From positions 1 to 14,035 of the forward strand of contig JAGOBZ010000033.1 of the NCBI GenBank assembly GCA_017999015.1: a stretch of DNA of 14,035 nt. The letters run 5' to 3'. Position numbers and translations under genes: made by a program. The notes under the pieces were generated by a model. That model was given only the letters and a program-made list of their open reading frames with translations, was not told where the DNA came from and made no database searches. This DNA comes from Kiritimatiellia bacterium. GTDB lineage: Bacteria; Verrucomicrobiota; Kiritimatiellia; RFP12; UBA1067. Positions within the stretch are counted from its first letter, which is position 1, and each line of letters starts with the position of its first letter. Shown one piece after another: positions 1 through 6,011 of this stretch.

Positions 1-131
1 TCGAGGACTTTTTCGACGCCGTGCAGGCGGGCGCGACCATCCTGCTGGCCGCCTCGATTTTCCACTTCGGCGTCATCGGCATCGGCGAGCTGAAAGACGA
101 TCTCCGCAGCCGCGGCGTGGCGGTCCGCTGA
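1..131 (+). CDS. hisF: Imidazole glycerol phosphate synthase, cyclase subunit HisF (3' end only)
   Basis: The last 42 codons are present, reading from base 3 to a TGA at 129-131. The tail (AGATILLAASIFHFGVIGIG, then ELKDDLRSRGVAVR) matches the conserved HisF C-terminus, where an LAAS-[IV]-FH segment and an IGELK helix close the (beta/alpha)8 barrel. HisF is the cytoplasmic cyclase half of the HisH-HisF complex. It uses ammonia and PRFAR to make imidazole glycerol phosphate and AICAR in histidine synthesis. The gene is complete at its 3' end and is cut only by the window edge. It is functionally unrelated to the downstream genes. The next gene is on the opposite strand, so the two transcription units converge on the 132-1013 spacer. 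An 8-bp inverted repeat (120-127 with 174-181) spans its end, but it has no T-run and is not a convincing terminator. Confidence 0.9.
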   Translation, partial: EDFFDAVQAGATILLAASIFHFGVIGIGELKDDLRSRGVAVR

Positions 132-385
132 CGCGCGAGCCTAACTTGCGACGCAACTTTGACGCCAGGCGGACGGACCGCGCCGTGCAAAATGGAAGGC
201 GCACCGTCCAACGCTAAACTCGGGACCGGATCACCCGAATCCCGCATATCATTTCCACTTGCGGGTGTTCTGGGCTTTGGTCTACAGTTTGACCGTCAGC
301 TCGATGGTTGAGCGAGGGCCTGAGGCATGGAACGAAGCGGCAGATAGATGATTACAACCTTAATCTAAAAACAGCAGTTGATTTA

Positions 386-414
386 CCACAGAGGGCACAA
401 AGAGCACAGAGCAA
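386..414. repeat. Degenerate 9-bp tandem triplet (CACAGAGGG type)
   Basis: Three 9-bp units run head to tail at 388-396 (CACAGAGGG), 397-405 (CACAAAGAG) and 406-414 (CACAGAGCA), preceded by AC. The motif recalls the 8-bp triplet at 4346-4369 and the CGCAGAGAGACGGAG string near 4947, so it looks like a member of a dispersed family. No function can be assigned from the sequence. Confidence 0.55.
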
Positions 415-462
415 GACAATTATGATTGTACGATTGGTCCCCGTACCTGTCTTCGCGCCCAA

Positions 463-560
463 TTTTGGAGTGCGGTGACAACCAGCGGGCGGCACCGCTT
501 TCCGGTCCCTGCGCAAAAGCGGCGTCGCGCGGAATACCGCTTGCCGCGCGCACTCCAAAA
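463..560. repeat. 98-bp palindromic element with 12-bp terminal inverted arms
   Basis: TTTTGGAGTGCG at 463-474 is the exact reverse complement of CGCACTCCAAAA at 549-560. Between the arms are further complementary pairs: GCGGTG 472-477 with CACCGC 493-498 (which shares bases with the outer arm), and AAGCGG 517-522 with CCGCTT 537-542. Transcribed, it could fold as an outer stem with one or two inner hairpins. There is no open frame inside and no clear target duplication. It could be a REP/MITE-like dispersed element or a structured RNA remnant. Confidence 0.5.
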
Positions 561-608
561 CCATGGCCGCACATGCAGGGGCGCGTCATGCGACCGAATC
601 GTAAAGTG

Positions 609-626
609 CCTGGGCGGACGCCCAGG
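609..626. repeat. 8-bp hairpin with 2-nt loop
   Basis: CCTGGGCG, a GA loop, then CGCCCAGG form a perfect stem-loop. No U-tract follows on either strand, so I do not call it a terminator. It is probably one of the small palindromes scattered in this spacer. Confidence 0.5.
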
Positions 627-661
627 GGCGCATCCCCGTTTCACTGACCGTTGAGGTTTAT

Positions 662-689
662 GGTTTCAGGTTTCAGGTTTCGGGTTTCT
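662..689. repeat. Four-copy 7-bp tandem repeat (GGTTTCN)
   Basis: The units are GGTTTCA 662-668, GGTTTCA 669-675, GGTTTCG 676-682 and GGTTTCT 683-689; GGTCATG follows. An imperfect relative (AGGTTTA, 654-660) lies just upstream. The 7-bp period matches that of the array at 10377-10418, although the unit is different. Confidence 0.65.
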
Positions 690-744
690 GGTCATGCATC
701 CTTCCCTTTCTGCTTCTGTCTCTCAACCGACAGGGGCCTTGCAG

Positions 745-951
745 CCGGTAGGGCGGTCTCGCCGAGACCGCCGCAGAGGCGGGCCGCGATCACGCGTTTC
801 CAGTGAAAAGGATACGCAAGACCGGGGGCGCGGACGGCTCCGTCCGCGGGAAAGGCTGGCAACCGGTTCAACCTTCGGAGTTGGGGGGGGGGTGACGAGA
901 TACGGGAGGGCATTCGTCCCGGCGGCGGTCTCGGCGAGACCGCCCTACCGG
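745..951. repeat. Perfect 29-bp inverted repeat pair (BIME/REP-like) enclosing a hairpin
   Basis: Bases 745-773 and 923-951 are exact reverse complements over 29 bp. Each copy is also palindromic by itself: GGCGGTCTCG and CGAGACCGCC arms (752-761 and 763-772) around a single base. The asymmetric edge CCGGTAG gives each copy an orientation, and the two copies point inward from the ends. The enclosed 149 bp carry no gene but hold a further perfect 9-bp hairpin at 829-848 (CGCGGACGG, CT, CCGTCCGCG). Paired opposite copies around a short spacer are the arrangement of bacterial interspersed mosaic elements. Position just past the 3' end of the minus-strand hydrolase suggests a possible role in 3'-end stability or transcription stop, but no T-run is present. 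Confidence 0.7.
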
Positions 952-1013
952 TTTTGCGTCTCGTGTTCGCGTTCCATGCGCCTGAGCCGGCTGCTGTTTT
1001 TTTGCCGTTTGCC

Positions 1014-3962
1014 TCAGAAGAACAAAAGCGGGGCTTTTTGCATGTTCTCCGCGTCGGGGCGCTCCTCGCCGAGGTGAATCCAGGAGTCCATGCCATCCCC
1101 GTCGTCGTCCCCCACGTCCACGTTGAAACGCAGCCCGTTTTCCGCCAACTGGGCTGACGAGAGGCCGAGAACGGAAAGCGGCAGCCGGATGTCCCACGTC
1201 GTGAGAACGCCTTTGCGCTGGACCGCGACGTTTGCCTCCGGGAGCGGCTTCCCGTCGGCAAAAAGCTTGGGCGCGGGCCAAAAGAGGTCGTATACCTTCT
1301 CGGTTGCGGAATGGCCCGCAAGGAAGTGGAGCCGTACCTGGTCGCCCTGCGTGTCGGTCTTGGCTTCCGACGGGCAAGGAAGGTCATCGGTGCATTCAAG
1401 GCGCAGACGCAAAGCGTCACCGTCGCGGCAGAGCCAGACGCGCGCGCTGAGATCGTCCGCGTTTTTCCACAGTCGGCGGGAGTTGAAAGGGTCGGCCGGC
1501 GTCGTGGCCGTCACCTGCTGGATTTTGTTCAGCGTGAAGTCCGGGGCGCGGTTGAAAGCGGTGCCGCGGATAACTTTCGCGGGCGTCACCGGGATGGCCA
1601 CCACGCCTGTCAGCCCTGCGCCCTCGAAATCATAGCGGAGGCGGATCTCGCCGGGGGCGGTGAAGTTTTCCGCGGCCGCGAATAGCAGCGTCGCGTTCGT
1701 GGTCCCGTTTGCGGGCAGCGTCATTTTCGCGGACGGCGTTTCAGCCTTCAGCCCGGCGGGAAGGGCGTCGAACGACAGCGTCAGGGCGGCCTCGCGCGCC
1801 TCCGCGTTGCGGAGCGTGAGCGGCAACGGCCAGGTCCTGCCGGGGACGGCCTCGCGGCTGGAATCGACATGCACGAGCTCGCCGACCACGCGCGCCGATG
1901 TCGCGCCGGCCAATTTGAGTGTGCACGGCGAATTACTGACCGCGTACACGACGCGCGAGCCCCGTTTTTCCAGCGGCCTTTCCTGCCCCATCAGGTCGAT
2001 CACGGAGACCGCCTGCGCGTCTGTCTCGACGAGGAAATGGCGCGTCTGGCCGGAGCCGGACTCGCACCAGGCGGGAAGCAGAATGTCCTTCCCGTCGCCG
2101 AAGCGGAAAAGGTAGCCGTCCGCATCCGGCGAAAGGTCTTCGGCGGAGGTCATGGGCGCGTAGTGCGTCGCGAGCATGTTGTAGACGCTGTAGACGGGTT
2201 TGGGATAGAAGTCGTTCGAGACGAGGCCGAAGTGGTGTTCCCCGTATTTCGGGTCGTACCCGTCGTTGCGCAGGTCGTACCAGGTGTAGCCGATGGAGCC
2301 GCGGACCCAGGCGAAGAGGAGCTTTTTCATGAGCGTTTCCGCCTGTTTACGTTCCTGTCCGCCGACGGAAGTCATGGCCGTCTCGTTGCTGTACCAGGGA
2401 ACCGTCGTTCCGGTTTGTTTGCGCACGGGGAAGAGAAGCCGGTCGATTCGCCTTTGGTAATCCTTGAACCAGCCGTGCTCGTGGATGGCGTGAACCTTGA
2501 AGAAGCCTTTCGCCGCGCGAAGAAAGTCCTTCTGGAAATCTTGGTAGATCAGGGAGCGATGCCGCGTGAGCGTGGCGAAGCCGCCGGTCATCGGGATGGC
2601 CTCGGCATCCTCCTTCACGATTTCCTCGTAGAAAGCCTTCTGCAGGGCTACGTATTCGTCGAGCGTCATGGCGCTGAACCCGGTGAGGTCGGGCTCGTTC
2701 CAATTTTCATAGTAACGGATCTTCCCCCAGAAATGCCGTGCGACTTGCCGGACGTATTCGCTCCAATCGTTGATGTCGGCGGGGAAGTGCTTCCACAGGT
2801 CCGGCGTCTTGTTTTCCACGAGTGCTTTTTGAGAAGCCCAGGACGGGCTTCCCCATAGGATGGGCTGAATCTCGATTCCCTTTTGCCCGTACAGCTCGAA
2901 CATCTCATCTGCCATCGACCAATTCCAAACACCGCGCTGCGGTTCAAGACTTCTCCATCCGTATCCGCCGACGCGGGAAACCTTGACGCCGCACAACGCG
3001 GCGGCCTCGGCCTCCAGGCGGCGGTCGCCCGGGCTCCACCGTTCCGTGTGGGTGCAGACGCTGAAGAGAAAGTTTTTCGCGCGCCCTTCGGTCGGGCCGG
3101 CAGGTTTGAAGAAGGCGAGGGAACGGTTCTTCTCGCACCTGTCGGCCGGCGCGTTCTTGTTGGCGATGGCCGCCCTGACCGTCCAGTGCCCGATCTGATC
3201 GGGATACCAACCGGAAGTGACTTCGCGGCGTTCCCCGGGGCCGAGGCGCAGGGAGATCGTCTCCGTTTTTTTCGTTCCGAAGAAAGACTCGTACGCCATC
3301 GCGATCTCGAAATCACCGGGAAGGGAAGAACGGTTTGTGAAAATCAGGCGCACCTTGTCGTCTGTGCCGGCGCGGAGGACGTGAACGCCTGTTCCGGTCG
3401 CCACGTCCAAGTCTACGGCTTCCGCCGGCGTCTGGTTCTCCACGATGTCCACGCCGTGAAGAATGAGGGTGACCGGTTCCGAGCCTTTCGCGGGGAAGAA
3501 CGCGAGGTGGCGGGGGCGGGTCGCGAACTGTGCCTTTGACAACGCGGCCGAGAGATCGAGCACGGTCTTGCCGCGCCCTGCGGGCAAGCTGACCTCCTGC
3601 GTGGTGAAGCCGGTTTTGTTCGTCTCATAGACGTCCTTGTCCGCGTAGGCGAAGGTCGCGGACACTCTCGCGCTGCCGGAGAGGATCTCGGTGTCGAAAA
3701 CGAGTTTGCAGGGCTGACGTTCGTAGCGCAGAACAGGGAATTTCCTTTCCGTGAGCGCGAACGGAGTCGTATCCCCTTGGCACACGAGCCCGTTTGTCCC
3801 CAGCGCGACGGAGCCTTTGCCCCAGTGGTGCTGAAACTGGGCGTTGTCGTCTATCGGGAACAGGGGGCGCGACGCTTCACAGGCTTCCTTCACGGCTTGC
3901 GCCGACAGTCCAACAGGAGAAATCGCCGATAAGGCAACAACCCAACAAACAAGAAATTTCAT
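1014..3962 (-). CDS. Secreted clan-A (GH39-like) glycoside hydrolase with C-terminal CBM9-like domain
   Basis: This 982-aa protein begins with a signal peptide (MKFLVCWVVALS, cleavage near SAQA, residues 20-23). The ATG at 3962 is chosen over a longer frame because GGGAG (3969-3973 on the complement) sits 6 nt upstream. Residues of about 25-290 are beta-rich. Residues of about 298-605 look like a (beta/alpha)8 hydrolase: YYENWNEPD places the acid/base at E423, and PWYSNETAM places the likely nucleophile at E527, as in GH39 and related clan-A retaining enzymes. Residues of about 685-795 resemble a secretion-linked beta domain. Residues of about 800-982 look like a DOMON/CBM9-type sugar-binding domain ending in GDDDGDGMDSWIHLGEERPD. 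It should therefore be exported and cleave a beta-linked glycan. The exact substrate is not visible, and GH5- or GH42-like families are alternatives. It stands alone and converges with hisF. Confidence 0.8.
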   Translation of the reverse strand: MKFLVCWVVALSAISPVGLSAQAVKEACEASRPLFPIDDNAQFQHHWGKGSVALGTNGLVCQGDTTPFALTERKFPVLRYERQPCKLVFDTEILSGSARVSATFAYADKDVYETNKTGFTTQEVSLPAGRGKTVLDLSAALSKAQFATRPRHLAFFPAKGSEPVTLILHGVDIVENQTPAEAVDLDVATGTGVHVLRAGTDDKVRLIFTNRSSLPGDFEIAMAYESFFGTKKTETISLRLGPGERREVTSGWYPDQIGHWTVRAAIANKNAPADRCEKNRSLAFFKPAGPTEGRAKNFLFSVCTHTERWSPGDRRLEAEAAALCGVKVSRVGGYGWRSLEPQRGVWNWSMADEMFELYGQKGIEIQPILWGSPSWASQKALVENKTPDLWKHFPADINDWSEYVRQVARHFWGKIRYYENWNEPDLTGFSAMTLDEYVALQKAFYEEIVKEDAEAIPMTGGFATLTRHRSLIYQDFQKDFLRAAKGFFKVHAIHEHGWFKDYQRRIDRLLFPVRKQTGTTVPWYSNETAMTSVGGQERKQAETLMKKLLFAWVRGSIGYTWYDLRNDGYDPKYGEHHFGLVSNDFYPKPVYSVYNMLATHYAPMTSAEDLSPDADGYLFRFGDGKDILLPAWCESGSGQTRHFLVETDAQAVSVIDLMGQERPLEKRGSRVVYAVSNSPCTLKLAGATSARVVGELVHVDSSREAVPGRTWPLPLTLRNAEAREAALTLSFDALPAGLKAETPSAKMTLPANGTTNATLLFAAAENFTAPGEIRLRYDFEGAGLTGVVAIPVTPAKVIRGTAFNRAPDFTLNKIQQVTATTPADPFNSRRLWKNADDLSARVWLCRDGDALRLRLECTDDLPCPSEAKTDTQGDQVRLHFLAGHSATEKVYDLFWPAPKLFADGKPLPEANVAVQRKGVLTTWDIRLPLSVLGLSSAQLAENGLRFNVDVGDDDGDGMDSWIHLGEERPDAENMQKAPLLFF

Positions 3963-3968
3963 AAATAG

Positions 3969-3973
3969 CTCCC
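3969..3973 (-). promoter_or_regulatory. Ribosome-binding site deciding the GH39-like start
   Basis: The complement reads GGGAG, six bases before ATG at 3962. This supports translation from the codon that begins the signal peptide, not an extension 11 codons upstream that would bury the peptide inside the protein. Confidence 0.65.
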
Positions 3974-4110
3974 GTAGCGATCCCGTCGCCTCCAACGTCA
4001 GCGGCCACCGGCCCCCTGAGCCGAAGGCGAATGGGGGTTCGGTGGGTGCCGGGTTGGGAATAGTCTGCCTCTTTTCTTCTCGTTTGTCGAGGTGGTTCGG
4101 GTCAGTCCCC

Positions 4111-4240
4111 CTCGTTCCCGTTCTCGTTCACGTACCCGTACGCGATGTCCTCTTCGCGAATTCAGTTTCCACGCTCGATGAAGTCGGCATCCAATTTCTC
4201 GTGGGCGAACCTCATTCGCGTCCTCGTGCACGTGAACGTG
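4111..4240. repeat. Two degenerate hexamer tracts (NNCGTN)
   Basis: The first tract has five in-phase hexamers at 4111-4140: CTCGTT, CCCGTT, CTCGTT, CACGTA, CCCGTA. A second tract at 4217-4240 reads CGCGTC, CTCGTG, CACGTG, AACGTG. On the opposite strand the first reads as GAACGAG/GAACGGG-type repeats. The intervening 76 bp are not repetitive. The tract looks like decayed simple-sequence DNA. Confidence 0.5.
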
Positions 4241-4284
4241 TACCGCTTCGCTGAGAACGTGTACGGTCTCCTGCCCGAACGTCA

Positions 4285-4322
4285 AGGCTCTACGGCGACG
4301 GTATCCCGGCGACGTAGAGCCT
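4285..4322. repeat. 10-bp inverted repeat with 18-nt loop
   Basis: AGGCTCTACG (4285-4294) is the exact reverse complement of CGTAGAGCCT (4313-4322). The 18-nt loop contains GCGACGG...CGGCGA. No T-run follows on the plus strand in a terminator position (the sequence continues GTTGTTGG). It is likely another dispersed palindrome. Confidence 0.5.
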
Positions 4323-4345
4323 GTTGTTGGAGCTTGTTTTTCTCC

Positions 4346-4369
4346 CGCAGAGGCGCAGGGGCGCAGAGG
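4346..4369. repeat. 8-bp tandem triplet (CGCAGAGG)
   Basis: Three exact-length units, CGCAGAGG, CGCAGGGG and CGCAGAGG, lie at 4346-4353, 4354-4361 and 4362-4369. They sit just before the point where the Calx-beta fragment becomes recognisable. The unit is close in content to the 9-bp triplet at 388-414. Confidence 0.6.
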
Positions 4370-4416
4370 GTGTTCTTCAAGACCATTCACGCAGCGGGTG
4401 TTTCCGGTTCTCATGA

Positions 4417-4911
4417 CCTCTTGTAGGTGAAACGAACGAGACGATTGTGGTGGACATCAGCTCCGTGCTGAACGGCGAAGAATCCGGCATCCAGCAGGTG
4501 GCCGCGACCATTTTGGATGATGACCCGCCCCCGGGCAGTTTTGAGGAGTGGGTGCAGAACTATTGTCCCGGGATGGATCTGCCGACCGCGCTGACGAACG
4601 ACTACAACGCGGACGGCCTGCCCAACGGGTTCGATTACGCTTTCGGCCCGAACCTGGAAACGAACGCCCCGCTGCTCTCGGTTTTTATGATGACGAACAC
4701 GCCGGTGATCGACATCCCCAAGCAAATCCCCTCGACGATGCCGTATGTGGGTGTCGCGATCGACATGACGCGCGCCTTGAATCCGCCGTCGTGGGTCACG
4801 AACGGCGTTCATGCGATTGACGATGCGGGCGAGCTGACCAATCGCTGCTGGTACGCACCCGACGTCATCGGTACGAACGGGTTCTTCCGCCTGCAGGGAT
4901 TCCTCAAGTAG
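4417..4911 (+). pseudogene. C-terminal fragment of a Calx-beta-domain surface/secreted protein
   Basis: The open frame runs from just after a TGA (4414-4416) to TAG at 4909-4911. It opens mid-domain: GETNETIVVDISSVLNGEES followed by ATILDDDPPP is the last strand pair of a Calx-beta domain. Next comes a segment with NDYNADGLPNGFDYAFGPN, the DxDGLxNxxEYAxG pattern common near the C-termini of large PVC-group surface proteins, and the end FFRLQGFLK is also typical. There is no signal peptide, no proper start (only a GTG at 4447 inside the domain) and no ribosome-binding site. The rest of the parent gene is therefore missing. The adjacent frame reads HDLL immediately upstream (4412-4423), which would continue the Calx-beta pattern after a one-base indel, so a frameshift near 4423 is possible. 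Beyond that only repeats are found. Confidence 0.6.
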
Positions 4912-4980
4912 AGGAAGACAAGGTTTGACCCCTATTCCGCAGGCATCGCAGAGAGACGGAGAACCGGATTTTGAGCATGA

Positions 4981-5124
4981 CTACACTCCGAGCTTCTTCA
5001 TCGCTGAGTCCATGGGAACCCATCCGCATTTCCGGGCGGATTCTTCTCCCTCGGCTAAGGCGGACAGGAGATCCAGTTCGGTGCGCAATTTATCATATGC
5101 GCGAATGTCAACGCTGAATTTGAC
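4981..5124 (-). pseudogene. 3' remnant resembling a Phd/YefM-type antitoxin
   Basis: On the minus strand, in the 170-bp gap after the regulator's stop, about 47 codons end at TAG (4981-4983). They read KFSVDIRAYDKLRTELDLL, then SALAEGEESARKCGWVPMDS and AMKKLGV. The pattern Y-x-x-L-x-x-E-L-x-L-L-x-A-x-A-E-G-E is what I expect in the C-terminal half of Phd/YefM antitoxins, ahead of the toxin-binding tail. No ATG, GTG or TTG starts it in frame upstream of the conserved stretch, there is no N-terminal DNA-binding half, and no toxin gene follows. It is therefore best read as a degraded leftover. The frame stays open into the regulator gene, but that part is only a shadow. The family assignment is by pattern memory and is tentative. 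Confidence 0.4.
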
Positions 5125-5152
5125 ACAGATTACAACAGCAGAGCATTTCCGT

Positions 5153-5926
5153 TTATCTGGCAAAATCCTCCCTTGGTGCGCCGCCGCGGATCTGCCGGTG
5201 CTGGTCGCGGTACTGTTTGGGCGAGCAGGACATGCGGCGGCGGAAGCTGCGGGTGAAGTGGCTGTTGTCGTAAAACCCGACGGCCTGCGCGATGTCGGCC
5301 ACGGTGCGGTCGGTGTTTTCAAGCAGTTCGCGGCTGGCATTGACGCGCACGCGCAGGATGTACTCGCCCGGCGAGGTACCGAGCAACTGGCGGAAACGGC
5401 GTTCGAGCTGGCTTTGCGAGACGCCCGCCCGGACGGCGAGCATGGCGAGATCGATCTCCTCGCCGAAGTGCCGGTGAATGTGCTTGAGGACATCAGAGAA
5501 CCGGCCGTACCAGTGAGGCGTGTCGCGCAGGCCGTCGACCACGCGGTGGATGCCGGCCACGCCGATCACGCGTCTGTGTTTGTCGTAAACCGGCACCTTG
5601 CTGTAGACGATCATCTGGTCGGAGGTCTCCGGCGCAGGGGCCAGGGCGTTGATGATGGGGCGGCCGCTGTTCATGACCTCCCGGTCCCCCTGCACATAGA
5701 GGGCGGCGTGCTCTTTTGAGAAAAAGTCGTAGTCGGTTTTTCCGAGGATCTCGCGCTCGTGGTTCTTCCGGAAGAATTCACACGAGCGCCGGTTGTGCAT
5801 GACGAAGCGGCCGGCATGGTCCTTCATGAAAAACGCCACGTCGGGGACGAGGTCCATCAGTTGGCGGAAGGGGGCGATATCGCCGATCCGGCCCAGGAAC
5901 TGCTTTTGAAACTGTAGCGGAGTCAT
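5153..5926 (-). CDS. PAS-domain AraC-family transcriptional regulator
   Basis: This 257-aa protein has two clear parts. Residues of about 20-132 form a PAS-type sensor (LMDLVPDVAFFMKDHAGRFV, ILGKTDYDFF, then VPVYDKHRRVIGVAGIHRVV). Residues of about 145-242 form an AraC/XylS DNA-binding domain with two helix-turn-helix units, LAMLAVRAGVSQSQLERRF (160-178) and VADIAQAVGFYDNSHFTRSF (209-228), closing with SPKQYR. It lacks the usual cupin arm and senses through PAS instead; the ligand is unknown. ATG at 5926 is preferred over an upstream TTG (5941). Neither has a good Shine-Dalgarno, and a TACAAT box (5933-5938, complement) lies so close that the message may be leaderless. It is divergent from the oxidoreductase operon, and the direct repeats between them make it the obvious candidate regulator of that operon and of itself. 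Confidence 0.88.
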   Translation of the reverse strand: MTPLQFQKQFLGRIGDIAPFRQLMDLVPDVAFFMKDHAGRFVMHNRRSCEFFRKNHEREILGKTDYDFFSKEHAALYVQGDREVMNSGRPIINALAPAPETSDQMIVYSKVPVYDKHRRVIGVAGIHRVVDGLRDTPHWYGRFSDVLKHIHRHFGEEIDLAMLAVRAGVSQSQLERRFRQLLGTSPGEYILRVRVNASRELLENTDRTVADIAQAVGFYDNSHFTRSFRRRMSCSPKQYRDQHRQIRGGAPREDFAR

Positions 5927-5930
5927 GCGG

Positions 5931-5969
5931 CGATTGTACAAGCTTCAGGTTCGATTCTACAAGATTAAG
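5931..5969 (+). promoter_or_regulatory. Putative AraC-type operator: two 18-bp direct repeats phased by 21 bp
   Basis: CGATTGTACAAGCTTCAG (5931-5948) and CGATTCTACAAGATTAAG (5952-5969) agree at 15 of 18 positions. Their starts are exactly 21 bp apart, about two helical turns. AraC-family proteins bind tandem half-sites with this spacing (as at araI1-araI2), each contacted by the two helix-turn-helix units of one subunit. The site lies in the divergent gap between the PAS-AraC gene and the oxidoreductase gene. The proximal copy covers where the -35 box would be. Confidence 0.6.
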
Positions 5970-5983
5970 CGGGATAAACGCGG

Positions 5984-6007
5984 TACACTGGGCACACTGA
6001 AAGGAAG
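5984..6007 (+). promoter_or_regulatory. Putative -10 box and ribosome-binding site of the oxidoreductase operon
   Basis: TACACT (5984-5989) is a plausible -10 hexamer. The position 17 bp upstream (about 5961-5966) has no -35 consensus but is occupied by the proximal operator half-site, as expected for an activator-dependent promoter. Transcription would begin near 5996. AAGGAAG (6001-6007) is the ribosome-binding site for ATG at 6012 and rules out the longer in-frame start at 5925, which lies inside the regulator's first codons. Confidence 0.45.
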
Positions 6008-6011
6008 CATT

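Larger units (their letters stand above)
132..1013. other. Gene-free, repeat-rich convergent spacer
   Basis: This spacer of about 880 bp lies between the converging hisF and GH39-like genes. No open frame in it looks like protein: the available frames are short, low in complexity, and overlap one another on both strands. It holds a series of small repeats listed separately (386-414, 463-560, 609-626, 662-689, 745-951). Bases 132-385 contain nothing I can name, apart from a weak 6-bp stem (CCCGCA 241-246 with TGCGGG 260-265) and a TTGCG-A-CGCAA mini-palindrome at 146-156. I see no T-tract terminator for either flanking gene. Confidence 0.75.
3963..4416. other. Gene-free strip upstream of the GH39-like gene
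   Basis: About 450 bp without a supportable gene. It should carry the minus-strand hydrolase promoter, but I see no convincing -35/-10 pair. An imperfect hairpin (CCACCGGCCCCC 4005-4016 with GGGGGTTCGGTGG 4033-4045) would lie in the leader of that gene if transcription starts upstream. The rest holds the hexamer tracts, the 10-bp inverted repeat and the 8-bp triplet listed below. Confidence 0.6.

Noticed and set aside
120..181. 8-bp inverted repeat at the end of hisF as a terminator
   Set aside because: The 46-nt loop and the lack of a T-run make intrinsic termination unlikely.
745..951. Insertion sequence bounded by the 29-bp inverted repeats
   Set aside because: The 149-bp interior has no transposase or remnant, and I see no convincing target-site duplication at 739-744 and 952-957.
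692..1420. Overlapping open frames around 692-1420 on both strands
   Set aside because: They cross the 29-bp inverted repeats and the 3' end of the hydrolase, and their translations are Arg/Pro-rich with no similarity that I recognise.
1869..2858. Open frame of 329 codons on the plus strand
   Set aside because: It lies entirely antisense to the GH39-like catalytic region and shows no recognisable domain; it is a compositional shadow.
4145..4426. 93-codon plus-strand frame before the Calx-beta fragment
   Set aside because: It spans the hexamer tract and the palindrome. Only its last four codons (HDLL) look like they belong to the Calx-beta protein.
5948..5962. GGTTCGATTC string resembling a tRNA T-arm
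   Set aside because: No pairing T-stem, acceptor stem or anticodon arm surrounds it. The bases are better explained as part of the direct-repeat operator.
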